A DNA stretch of 32,022 nucleotides from Betaproteobacteria bacterium. GTDB taxonomy: Bacteria; Pseudomonadota; Gammaproteobacteria; Burkholderiales; SG8-39. The stretch lies in contig SHXF01000051.1 of the NCBI GenBank assembly GCA_009693435.1, positions 1-32,022 on the forward strand. Reading direction: 5' to 3'. The notes beneath the pieces are model-generated. The model searched no databases. It was not told the DNA's origin and was given only the letters and a program-made list of their open reading frames with translations. The translations under genes and the position numbers were made by a program. Positions 24,839-32,022 of the stretch are shown here, piece by piece; position 1 is the first letter of the stretch, and every line of letters starts with the position of its first letter.

Positions 24839-25927
24839 TCATCGCACCCGATAGCGCGCCACCGCCGCCGGATCGAAACTGAAACCCCAGCCGGGCCGCA
24901 ACGGCACGATCGCTTCGCCATCGCCATTCAATTCGATCCGTTCCCGGTAGAGCGGTTCGAACCAGGGCATGTACTCCAGATAAATCGCGTTCGGCAACGA
25001 CGCCAGCAAGGCAAGATTCATCTCGGGAAACAGGTGCGACGAAACCGGCGTGTCGTAGGCCTCGGCCACGTGGGCGGCCTTGAGAAATCCGGTCGGTCCG
25101 CCCATGCGCTGCAGGTCCGGCATCAGGATGTCGGCCGAGCGCAATTCCAGCATGCGGTGCATGCCGCGCCAGGTGTATTCCGTTTCGCCGCTGGCAAGCG
25201 GCATGGCCAGGGCCGCTGCCACGGCGGCTTCACCGGCATGGTCGAGATAGGCTATGGGTTCTTCGAACCAGGCGAGATTGAATTCCTCCAGCAGGCGCCC
25301 GCGCTGTATCGCCTGCGGCACCGTCCAGCGCTGATTGGAGTCGGACATCAGCGCGATGTCGGGACCGATTGCTTCGCGTACGGCACGCGCGCGGGCGGCG
25401 TCTTCCTGCGGCGAGCGTCCCAGGCGCATCTTCATGGCGCGGTAACCCTGCTTGACGTAACCGGCAGCGGCCCGCTGCAGTTCGTCCACCGGCATTTCCA
25501 TCCACAGGCCGCCGCTGTGATAGACGGGCATGGCCTCGCGGCAGGCGCCCAGCAGGCGCGAAACATTCATGTCCGCCGCCTTGCCGCGCAGGTCCCACAA
25601 GGCATTGTCGATGCCGGCCATGCCGAAGATGGACACGCCCGAATGGCCGATGAAATTGATGTCGCTCCAGGCGCGGGCGCTGAAGCTGCCACCCAGTTGC
25701 GGATCCAGTCCGACTATCAGCGGCTCGAAACTGTGGATCATCTCCCTGATCACCGCGACGCGGCGATTGTTGAGCGTGAAACACAGTCCCTCGCCCACCA
25801 GGCCCTGGTCCGTTTCCAGATAGACCAGCACACAGTCCGAGGAGCGCAATGCGAGCGCGCTGCCCTCGCCGATCACGGGCGTAAACGGAATCTGCACGAC
25901 CTCGGTGCGCAAGCGCGTGATTCTCAT
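24839..25927 (-). CDS. Mandelate racemase/muconate lactonizing enzyme (enolase superfamily) protein
   Basis: The 362-residue enzyme abstracts a proton next to a carboxylate, in a Mg-dependent fashion. The N-terminal lid domain covers about 1-125 and the barrel 130-345. Motifs are AMKMRLG with K166 and R168 in place of the usual K-x-K, then metal ligands D196 (MSDSNQRW), E222 (FEEP) and E248 (GETE), plus the acid-base H298 (SSHLFPEM). This suits the mandelate-racemase or acid-sugar-dehydratase subgroups rather than muconate cycloisomerase, where K-x-K is kept. The start at 25927 is favoured because gagggaat lies upstream and the protein opens as others of the family do. It lies in a minus-strand set with Bug receptors and an amidohydrolase. 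The substrate is not fixed by sequence. Confidence 0.9.
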   Translation of the reverse strand: MRITRLRTEVVQIPFTPVIGEGSALALRSSDCVLVYLETDQGLVGEGLCFTLNNRRVAVIREMIHSFEPLIVGLDPQLGGSFSARAWSDINFIGHSGVSIFGMAGIDNALWDLRGKAADMNVSRLLGACREAMPVYHSGGLWMEMPVDELQRAAAGYVKQGYRAMKMRLGRSPQEDAARARAVREAIGPDIALMSDSNQRWTVPQAIQRGRLLEEFNLAWFEEPIAYLDHAGEAAVAAALAMPLASGETEYTWRGMHRMLELRSADILMPDLQRMGGPTGFLKAAHVAEAYDTPVSSHLFPEMNLALLASLPNAIYLEYMPWFEPLYRERIELNGDGEAIVPLRPGWGFSFDPAAVARYRVR

Positions 25928-26010
25928 GCTGTCATTCCCTCCCCATTCCTTCCCTATTCCGTCTTTTTGCCGGCGGATGGATACCGCGTCATGCCGCGCA
26001 GGCACGATGT

Positions 26011-26892
26011 TCAGAATGGATATAACCGGCGCGGGTTGTCCACGAGGATGCGCTTCAGCGTTGCCGCGCCCGGCACCATGTCGTAGAGCAGGTTCAACAG
26101 GTCGGCGTCGTCGGGCAGTGGGTCGCCCGTGTTGCGCGGGTTCTTGTACATCACGTGCGGCCAGTCGGTGCCCCAGATGATGCGCTCGGGCACGCCGGCG
26201 ATCAGCGCTTTGCCGAAGGGAATGGCATCTGCGTACGATGGCGCGCCCGTTCTGGACCAGCGGTCGCTGTTGGCGATCTTCACCCAGCAGTTCTCGCAAC
26301 GCTGCAGTTCCAGGAGCGCCCTGAATCCCGGCTGCTCGACGCCCAGCGCCACATCGAGGTGGGCGATGTGGTCGATGATGAACGGCAGCTTTAGCGCCCG
26401 GAAAAGCGGCGACAGTTCGATGACGTCCTTGCCCTCGACGTGCAGCAGCAGGTGCCAGCCGAGTCCGGCAATCCGTTCCGCCATCCGGGTGAACGTTTCG
26501 ATGCCCGGGCGTTTCTTGATGAAATCGGCGAAGTGAAACCGCACGCCGCGCACGCCGGCCTGGTGCAGCCTTTCCAGGTCCGCGTCGGTGGTGCGCTCAT
26601 CGGTGACGACGATGCCCCGCATGCGCGGATTGGCCTGCAATTCCGCGATGTACGCCGGGTAATCGATGTTCACGGCGCTGCTGAGGATCAGCACACCGTG
26701 GTCTATGCCCAGCGCGCGATGCATGGCATCCAGGGCTGACATGGGCGCATCCACGGGCGCATACGCGGCCCTGGAATCGTGCGACTGGCCCGGACCGGGG
26801 CCGAACACATGGAAATGCGTGTCGCAGGCGCCCGCAGGCGGCATGAAGCGCGGACGCCCGGCGAGCGTCCGCACCGCTGGCTGGGTGCTCAT
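26011..26892 (-). CDS. Amidohydrolase, 2-pyrone-4,6-dicarboxylate lactonase (LigI)-like
   Basis: This 293-residue barrel hydrolase of the amidohydrolase superfamily resembles LigI, which opens the lactone 2-pyrone-4,6-dicarboxylate in protocatechuate and syringate breakdown. It has CDTHFHVFGP with H26 and H28, H151, H175 in IIDHIAHLD and D243 in WGTDWPH, the usual COG3618 pattern. The spacing of these residues is very near that of LigI. Members also hydrolyse other lactones, so the lactone identity is open. It lies 83 bp upstream of the enolase-superfamily gene and 63 bp downstream of a Bug receptor, all on the minus strand. A joint role in converting and hydrolysing a sugar- or ring-derived lactone is plausible. 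Confidence 0.88.
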   Translation of the reverse strand: MSTQPAVRTLAGRPRFMPPAGACDTHFHVFGPGPGQSHDSRAAYAPVDAPMSALDAMHRALGIDHGVLILSSAVNIDYPAYIAELQANPRMRGIVVTDERTTDADLERLHQAGVRGVRFHFADFIKKRPGIETFTRMAERIAGLGWHLLLHVEGKDVIELSPLFRALKLPFIIDHIAHLDVALGVEQPGFRALLELQRCENCWVKIANSDRWSRTGAPSYADAIPFGKALIAGVPERIIWGTDWPHVMYKNPRNTGDPLPDDADLLNLLYDMVPGAATLKRILVDNPRRLYPF

Positions 26893-26955
26893 GAGCCCGT
26901 TGCCGAATTTCAGCTAAGGGGAATCAATCGACCGGAAATCATCGACTTCGCCGGA

Positions 26956-27948
26956 TCAGTCGACCTTGATGCCGGCCGCCTTGATTACGGCGCCAAGCTT
27001 GTCTGCGTCGGCCTTCTGCCGGGCCGCCAGTTCCGCCGGCGTGCTGCTCACCGCATGCGCCGCCATTCCGCGAACGCGTTCCTGGAAATCGGGCAGGGCC
27101 ACGGCCTTCTGGATTTCACGCGCAAGCCGGTCGATGATGGCGGGTGGCGTTTTCGCGGGTGCGTACACGCCCCACCAGTTGCTCAATTGCACATTGGGGT
27201 AGCCCGCTTCGGTGAAGGTCGGCACGTCGGGGAGGCTGGGATCGCGCTTGAGCCCGGTGACGGCCATCGGCTTGATCTTGCCCGCCTTGATCAGCGGCAG
27301 AAACGAAAAGAAATCGGCGATGGCCAGGTCGATATCACCGGCCAGCAACGCCTGGCTGGTCGGTGCGGCGCCCTTGAAGGGTATGAACACCATGTTGATG
27401 CCCGTGGTCTGTTTCAGCATTTCAACGACCAGCTGTGCCGAAACCGCCCCCGATCCGTAGTTCAGTTTCCCCGGATTGGCTTTCGCATACGCGACCAGTT
27501 CCGGTATCGTCCTGGCGGGGAGTTTGTTGTTTGCCACCATCAGCAGGTCGGTAATGCCCACCAGCGACACCGGTGCAAGATCCTTTACCGGATCGTAGGG
27601 CAGGCCGCGCGAGTAGGTGAACGGATTGACCGTGACGGCGATGTCCAGCGTCAGATCGATGGTGTAGCCGTCGGGTGCCGATTTCGCGAGAATGTCGGCC
27701 GCTACGATGGTGTCGCTGCCCGGCTTGTTGTCGATGATCACGGGCACCCCCATGCTCTCGCTCATTTTCTGCCCCAGCAACCGTCCCATTACGTCGGTGC
27801 CACCGCCGGCCGCGAACGGGATCAGCATGCGTATGGGTTTGCTTGGGTATTGCTGCGCCATGGCGGCGGTAGCGCCGAGTATCAATGTCCCAAGGCTCAG
27901 GGCTGCTGCGAACAGTGCCGGGCGGATGTGTGCCTGCGGGTGCTTCAT
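26956..27948 (-). CDS. Bug/TctC-family periplasmic substrate-binding protein
   Basis: The 330-residue receptor has a signal peptide ending at AMAQ (about 29-32), followed by YPSKPIRMLIPFAAGGGTD, IDNKPGSDT, SAPDGYTIDLTLD and FIPFKGAAPTSQALLAG. The replacement of the usual PGAGG by PGSDT is unusual for the family and may alter the ligand loop. AAGGAGG stands before the ATG at 27948. It is the first gene of the minus-strand run (Bug, amidohydrolase, enolase-type, Bug, FAD monooxygenase), so a promoter should lie between 27949 and about 28100. TctA and TctB are not found nearby. Confidence 0.93.
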   Translation of the reverse strand: MKHPQAHIRPALFAAALSLGTLILGATAAMAQQYPSKPIRMLIPFAAGGGTDVMGRLLGQKMSESMGVPVIIDNKPGSDTIVAADILAKSAPDGYTIDLTLDIAVTVNPFTYSRGLPYDPVKDLAPVSLVGITDLLMVANNKLPARTIPELVAYAKANPGKLNYGSGAVSAQLVVEMLKQTTGINMVFIPFKGAAPTSQALLAGDIDLAIADFFSFLPLIKAGKIKPMAVTGLKRDPSLPDVPTFTEAGYPNVQLSNWWGVYAPAKTPPAIIDRLAREIQKAVALPDFQERVRGMAAHAVSSTPAELAARQKADADKLGAVIKAAGIKVD

Positions 27949-28320
27949 GGATACTCCTCCTTGTGCGATTGCTGTGGCCGGACCGCGTGGCCTGGCGCCG
28001 CGTCGGGGACGATCGAAACACCCGATTCGAACGCTACGGCAGCTCGAGTTCCGGTGAGGGATGCAATGCTACCATCAACTATGAACGCGCCGATCTTCCG
28101 CACAAGCACGTACAGGCACGTACAGGCCCGTACAGGCCCGTACAGATCCATACAGGCACAGGAGAAGAATCACGCCCGTGCAGCGGCCGACCGCGCTGCA
28201 GTGATCCCCGATAATGCACGGAGGCTGTCTGGAGATGCGTGCCGTGCCGCGCCGTGAACGGCTGGCCTTTCAGGAAAGTTGCGACAGCGCGCCGCGAAAC
28301 AAACAGGGAGACGCATAGCC
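27949..28320. other. Divergent intergenic region with tandem repeat
   Basis: About 370 bases separate the divergent Bug and cupin genes and must contain promoters for both. A 10-bp tandem array lies inside (28109-28158). No gene is credible here. Confidence 0.55.
28109..28158. repeat. 10-bp tandem repeat, five copies
   Basis: The unit cgtacaggcc is repeated at 28109, 28119, 28129, 28139 and 28149. The last two copies have base changes (cgtacagatc, catacaggca). It lies in the promoter region of the cupin gene. Confidence 0.75.
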
Positions 28321-28854
28321 ATGGCAAAAACACAGCGCAGAGTCGTCACCGGTCATGACGCGCAGGGACGGTCCGTGATCGTCATGGACAGTGCCGCGCC
28401 CAACTCCCTTCACCTGGCTGAAGCCGGCGGCCTGCAACTCACCGAATTGTGGATGAGTGACGGCGCGCCTGCGGACAACGGCGGCAATCGGGACGCCGCA
28501 ATCCGCGAACGGCAGCTCGAGCCCGCGGAGAACGGCACCGTGTTCAGGGTCATCGAGTATCCGCCCGACAGCGTCCGCAGAAAATCGCTCGACCCGCAGT
28601 CCTACCGCATGATGGGGGCGCCGCACGCGTCCCTGGCCGGACCGAAAAAACATCCCGGCATGCACAAGACCAACACCCTGGATTACGTCATCGTGCTGTC
28701 CGGCGAAGTGTATGCCGTGATGGACGAGGGCGAAGTGCTGCTCCAGGCGGGGGACATGCTGATCCAGCGTGGCACCAACCATGCCTGGAGCAATCGCACC
28801 GAATCTCCGTGCATCATCGCTTTCGTGCTGGTGTCGGCAAAGCCGCTGGCCTGA
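28321..28854 (+). CDS. Single-domain cupin protein
   Basis: The 177-residue protein has a C-terminal cupin (about 100-175). Its barrel motifs are KHPGMHKTNTLDYVIVLSGE and GDMLIQRGTNHAWSN, with possible metal histidines at the first motif and at NHAW. An N-terminal extension of about 90 residues has no recognised fold. ATG at 28321 is preferred since agggaga lies before it; the in-frame TTG at 28279 is weaker. Cupins of this sort are used as small dioxygenases, isomerases or sensor proteins, and none can be singled out here. It is divergent from the Bug-headed operon and may be part of the same catabolic region. Confidence 0.82.
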   Translation: MAKTQRRVVTGHDAQGRSVIVMDSAAPNSLHLAEAGGLQLTELWMSDGAPADNGGNRDAAIRERQLEPAENGTVFRVIEYPPDSVRRKSLDPQSYRMMGAPHASLAGPKKHPGMHKTNTLDYVIVLSGEVYAVMDEGEVLLQAGDMLIQRGTNHAWSNRTESPCIIAFVLVSAKPLA

Positions 28855-28925
28855 GGAGTACCCGACCGGGAAAGCGCGCGCCCCGGATTGAGGGGCGCAC
28901 GTGCCACGGCTGCAGCGGGGGCCAG

Positions 28926-28993
28926 GATTCGCAGGCGCTCGCGCGCCAGGAGTCGAAGGCGCTCGCGCGCCTGGGTTCGCAGGCGCCCGCGCC
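28926..28993. repeat. 24-bp G/C-rich repeat between convergent genes
   Basis: Two full units (28926-28949 and 28950-28973) and a partial third (28974-28993) carry ggcgctcgcgcgcc, itself a short palindrome with the arms ggcgc and gcgcc. It directly abuts the 3' end of the HlyD-like gene and may serve as a bidirectional stem-loop between the two transcripts. Confidence 0.6.
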
Positions 28994-30355
28994 TTATACG
29001 CCGAGATTCTTGCGGAAGAACAGGATGGGCTTGCGCAGCAGGTAATAGCCGAGGGAAACCTCCTCTGCGTAGACCTTTGCGCTGCCGCGCAATCCGATGC
29101 GCGGGATACGCTCGCCCGGCGCCAGGTCGACTTTCACCACGTACGCAAGGGTCGAATCCGGCATGGTGATGGTTTCATAGCTGGTCTGAACGATCGTCCC
29201 TTTCAACGGGTTGAGCGGATCCACGTTGAGGATGACCGTGACTTCCGCCCCGGTTTCCAGCTGCACCGCGTCCTCCGGCGACAGGTAAAGCGTCACTTCA
29301 ACCAGGGAGGGATCGGCTATGGTCATGATGCGTTCGCCGGGTTGCACCGGCCGGCCGCGCCATTCCTCGGAATCGGAGAAGATCGCGAGGCCGCCCTGGG
29401 GAGCGGTAATGCGCTGGCGCTGCAGAAGCTCGGTGAGGAACACGGACTCCGCGGCCTTTTCCCGGGTGCGCGCCTCCAGCACGTTCAGTTCCGCTTTGCT
29501 CGCTTCATCGCTGAACGATTTATTGGTGGCGCGCTGCAGATCGGCCTTGGTGATGTCGAGCGCCTTGAGCACCACCGACAGTCGGTTGCGCGTCGAGGTG
29601 TCATCGAGCACCACCAGCACTTCATCGGCCTTGACGATCTGATTGGGCTGCACCTTGACCGAGTCCACCACGCCTTCCACGGGCGATGTGATCGGAAAGG
29701 GCTTTCTCGGCGTAATTTCAGCAGGTGCAAGCGCGGTCAGCCGGATCGGGATGAAGGACAACATCGCCACCAGGATCACCACTGCCGCGAGCAGGTGCCG
29801 CGTCGATTTCTGCTGCAGCCACTTGCGCACGGGACGGTGGTCCTGACGCCACGCCCAAAGGCTGAATCCGGCCGTCGCTCCCATCCACTGGGCGAGCAAC
29901 ACGTCGCGCTCCGCGAAAGGCTCGGAGCGCGTGAAGAGCATGCCGCCAATGACCTCGCCGGCGGGGTTGGTCAGCACGCAATGCAGCAGCTGGTCTTGTA
30001 CCCAGTCGGCACCGCGCGTGGACAGCGCAGATGGCAGATCGCCAAGAGAGGTAGTCATCGCCCCCGCCTTGGACGATTGCGCGGAGACGAAGTGCGCCAG
30101 TGCTGCCTCAAGCCAGTGTGCATACGGAGAATCGGCGGACAATTCCACCAGGCCGGACGCCGCCTCAATGGAAATGCGCGACCGCGCCCCGTACTGCCAC
30201 AGAATCGCCTGATCGTAATGCAGCACACTGAGGCCGTCGTTGACGGCGACGAAAACCATTTCCCGCAGCGACTTGCCGGATTGCAGCTTGCGCTGGAAAT
30301 CAAGCAGATCGCCGGCAAGGTTGGTCGCCGGTGCGTCGTCGGCGATCTCAGTCAC
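28994..30355 (-). CDS. GAF-like plus HlyD-type membrane adaptor protein
   Basis: The 453-residue protein has an N-terminal cytoplasmic domain of about 20-170 with GAF-like features, a single membrane span at about 187-206, and a periplasmic HlyD/membrane-fusion part. The latter has the lipoyl-like half-motif TSPVEGVVDSVKVQPNQIVK (223-242), a coiled-coil hairpin (about 255-315) and a beta-barrel region. The C-terminus LGYYLLRKPILFF returns to the membrane edge. Such adaptors link an inner-membrane exporter to an outer-membrane channel in type I-like secretion. It starts with GTG at 30355, and the start overlaps the stop of the upstream adaptor as GTGA, implying coupled translation. The GAF assignment rests on pattern only. 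Inference: it helps export the adhesin encoded to its right. Confidence 0.85.
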   Translation of the reverse strand: MTEIADDAPATNLAGDLLDFQRKLQSGKSLREMVFVAVNDGLSVLHYDQAILWQYGARSRISIEAASGLVELSADSPYAHWLEAALAHFVSAQSSKAGAMTTSLGDLPSALSTRGADWVQDQLLHCVLTNPAGEVIGGMLFTRSEPFAERDVLLAQWMGATAGFSLWAWRQDHRPVRKWLQQKSTRHLLAAVVILVAMLSFIPIRLTALAPAEITPRKPFPITSPVEGVVDSVKVQPNQIVKADEVLVVLDDTSTRNRLSVVLKALDITKADLQRATNKSFSDEASKAELNVLEARTREKAAESVFLTELLQRQRITAPQGGLAIFSDSEEWRGRPVQPGERIMTIADPSLVEVTLYLSPEDAVQLETGAEVTVILNVDPLNPLKGTIVQTSYETITMPDSTLAYVVKVDLAPGERIPRIGLRGSAKVYAEEVSLGYYLLRKPILFFRKNLGV

Positions 30356-31203
30356 TGGTTCCGGCGACCAGGGAAAACGGCTGTTCCCACCATTCCGGGC
30401 AGGAGCCCCGTGGTCGGCCCTTCGAATTTCGCCTCGAGTTCGAGCGTCTGGCTGACCCCCTCGATGCGCGCATTGAGTTTTGAAATCTGGGCGCGGTAAC
30501 CCTTCCGGTCGCCACCGTCGGTCTTGAAAATAAGCGGCGTTCCGGGTTTGATCCAGCTCAGCCAGGAAGCAGGGACATACAACTGCGCCTTGAGCGACTC
30601 TGGATTCACTATTTCCAGCAATGGCTGCCCGCTCTGCACGCTCTCCGCGAGTTTCACCCGGAGTTTTACCAGGCGGCCGGCAAAGGGCGACAACACTTTG
30701 CAGAAGGCGAGCTGCGTTTCCCTCACATTGACCTGGCTCTTCGCCTTGTCGGCGCCCGCTGCTGCGATGGTGACTTCCAGCTCTCCCGCGGCACCCAGAG
30801 CCTGCAGGCGCATCTTGGTCAAGTGCGTCTCACGCGCTCCACGATACTCCGCCTCGGCCGATTGCAGTTGCGCGTCCTGCTCTTCGCAATCGAACTCGAG
30901 CAACACGGCCCCGACCGCAACGGTTTCGCCAAGCCCGAAATGGACTTTCTTGATCTTCCCCGCCATCTGACTGGATAGGGTGGTTTCATCGCCCGAGCCT
31001 ATCAGCACAGAAATATCCCGGTCCGAAACCGCAGTCGCCTGATCGAGGAGCGTCCCGATTCGCGCGGAGCTGGTTGCGGGCGGCGCGGTTATGCGTCTGT
31101 CGGACTTCGCCGCTGGCAGCTGCGCTTGCGCGACGCCACCCGCGGCGACAATCGCCAGAAAGGCAAAGCAAACCACCCTGTCAGTAGAGATTCGGACGCT
31201 CAT
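30352..31203 (-). CDS. Periplasmic adaptor protein of RND/HlyD type
   Basis: The 283-residue protein has a Sec signal peptide ending near AQAQ (about 24-28), a biotinyl-lipoyl-like region split by a helical hairpin (GKIKKVHFGLGETV, then an alanine-rich coiled-coil, then FAGRLVKLRVKLAESVQ) and a beta-barrel region with LLPGMVGTAVFPG at the end. This is the layout of membrane-fusion adaptors, though shorter than the usual 350-400 residues. gagga stands upstream of the ATG at 31203. It overlaps the next adaptor gene by 4 nt and the preceding frame by 23 nt, so the three belong to one transcript. A pair of adaptors, one soluble and one membrane-anchored, is unusual. Confidence 0.85.
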   Translation of the reverse strand: MSVRISTDRVVCFAFLAIVAAGGVAQAQLPAAKSDRRITAPPATSSARIGTLLDQATAVSDRDISVLIGSGDETTLSSQMAGKIKKVHFGLGETVAVGAVLLEFDCEEQDAQLQSAEAEYRGARETHLTKMRLQALGAAGELEVTIAAAGADKAKSQVNVRETQLAFCKVLSPFAGRLVKLRVKLAESVQSGQPLLEIVNPESLKAQLYVPASWLSWIKPGTPLIFKTDGGDRKGYRAQISKLNARIEGVSQTLELEAKFEGPTTGLLPGMVGTAVFPGRRNQ

Positions 31204-31633
31204 CGATGGCTATCCTCGATACGTACTGCGAAACGGGCAGAGCGAGTCCTTCGGCAAGGCGCAAATTTACCGGATCGTTGCTCTCGGGGTGGACCGACGG
31301 ACCGGCCGACGGCGGAACGGCGTTCGAAATACCCGAAGCAAGACGAAGCACCGGGTCTCCCCATGGTATCGCAAGCCCGCGCTGCAGCGGACTGCGCCCC
31401 GCCTGCATGCGTCCGAGCGGCGAAACAATGCGGTAAGCCGCGCCTTCGCCCAAGGTGCGCCACTGCGCCACATCCACCGGCTCGCTGAGGGTCGTCTTGA
31501 ATTCAGAAGAGAATCGAATCTTCTGCGACGGCAGTTCGAGCAACGCCACGCGGATTCGTGCCGACTGCACGCCCTGGGCCGGCGGATTCAGCGTCACCGC
31601 GGCATTGGCCTTCAACCGCGCCTCTTGACGCGT
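31181..31633 (-). pseudogene. Unidentified protein, N-terminally truncated or fused out of frame
   Basis: From about 31633 the frame encodes some 150 residues (TRQEARLKANAAVTLNPP, RIRVALLELPSQKIRFSSEF, LGEGAAYRIVSPLGRMQAG, ending DERPNLY) with good coding character but no family recognised. To the right of 31633 this frame lies inside cadherin-like sequence read out of frame and makes no sense. Its end overlaps the adaptor gene by 23 nt, so it is the last part of a gene coupled to the secretion cluster. It may be the C-terminal part of the large adhesin or of another secretion component; the beginning is missing through deletion, frameshift or assembly error. Confidence 0.55.
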
Positions 31634-32022
31634 TGAACGTCCCGGAGATGCCGTTCGCGTTGGTAAAGGCGAGGATGTCCTGGCCATTGGCATAGTTCCC
31701 GGTGATCTGCACCGTGGCACTCGCCAGGTTCGCGCTGTCCACATCGCTCACCGTGAGCGTGCTCGTAATCGCCGTCGCCGCACCGTTCTCCGTATAGGCG
31801 AGCGTCGCCCCCTCGATCGTCGCCTCCACCGGCGCATCGTTCACCGCGCTCACGGTGATGGTGCGCGTGGCGATGTTGCTCGCCAGTGCCCCGTCATTCA
31901 CCGTGAAGCTCGCCGTCCTGAGCGCCGTACTCGGGTTCTCGCTCGCATTGACGTAGGTCACCGAACGCAGCGCCGCCTGGTAGTTCGCCACCGACGCGCT
32001 ACCGGTCAGGCTCATCGTCCCG
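31503..32022 (-). CDS. Large cadherin-like repeat adhesin, partial
   Basis: The frame enters from beyond the right edge and carries one and a half units of the cadherin/VCBS-like repeats found in giant exported adhesins: SLTGSASVANYQAALRSVTY, SFTVNDG, TITVSAVNDAPV, LTVSDVDS, FTNANGISGTFNAS. Homology stops at about 31626, where the next unit should read as a repeat of the first segment; the frame then runs as nonsense to a stop at 31503. The protein would be secreted by a type I-like system, which agrees with the two adaptors next to it. Its start, signal and most repeats are outside the window, and the ending is abnormal. Confidence 0.75.
   Translation of the reverse strand, partial: GTMSLTGSASVANYQAALRSVTYVNASENPSTALRTASFTVNDGALASNIATRTITVSAVNDAPVEATIEGATLAYTENGAATAITSTLTVSDVDSANLASATVQITGNYANGQDILAFTNANGISGTFNASRGAVEGQCRGDAESAGPGRAVGTNPRGVARTAVAEDSILF

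Noticed and set aside
26779..28257. Long plus-strand frame across the amidohydrolase start and Bug gene
   Set aside because: It lies antisense to two genes with clear family motifs.

Overview
The window looks like a chromosomal segment of a GC-rich betaproteobacterium, most likely in Burkholderiales. The grounds are the strong G/C bias at third codon positions and four intact plus one decayed tripartite-tricarboxylate-type (Bug/TctC) periplasmic binding proteins, a receptor family hugely expanded in that order. A molybdenum hydroxylase and several ring-modifying enzymes typical of soil and freshwater betaproteobacteria point the same way. No tRNA, rRNA or CRISPR array was recognised.

Left part (1-5833) is accessory DNA: a protein made of two fused HU/IHF-type domains, a long stretch of palindromic non-coding DNA, a serine/threonine kinase fused to TPR repeats whose base composition is visibly richer in A/T than its surroundings, and a P4-type tyrosine integrase. 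The kinase lies between two asymmetric nested palindromes, and one 10-bp sequence occurs at both ends of the integrase gene. The chromosomal backbone appears to resume at mutS (5917), followed by a lipoprotein phosphoesterase.

Middle part (9513-28854) is a catabolic region. A DUF6883/DUF4926 gene pair, with DUF6883 broken by two lesions, is bracketed by two direct copies of a 23-bp repeat. Then come a gentisate-dioxygenase-like bicupin; a Bug receptor, orphan thiamine-diphosphate enzyme and second Bug receptor; an isoquinoline-1-oxidoreductase-like pair (2Fe-2S plus Tat-exported Mo subunit); a fatty acid hydroxylase-family membrane protein; a luciferase-like flavin monooxygenase; and then, on the minus strand, a VOC (extradiol-type) protein, a decayed Bug gene, a NicC/salicylate-hydroxylase-like FAD monooxygenase, Bug, an enolase-superfamily enzyme, a LigI-like amidohydrolase and another Bug, ending with a plus-strand cupin. 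Inference: these genes take up and degrade one or more aromatic or N-heterocyclic acids, with hydroxylation, ring opening and hydrolysis all represented; no substrate can be fixed from sequence. The spacers carry several different short tandem repeats and inverted repeats.

Right part (28994-32022) is a minus-strand secretion cluster: a periplasmic adaptor and a GAF-HlyD-type inner-membrane adaptor with overlapping start and stop codons, preceded by an unidentified reading frame that is joined out of frame to the repeat region of a large cadherin-like adhesin running off the right edge.
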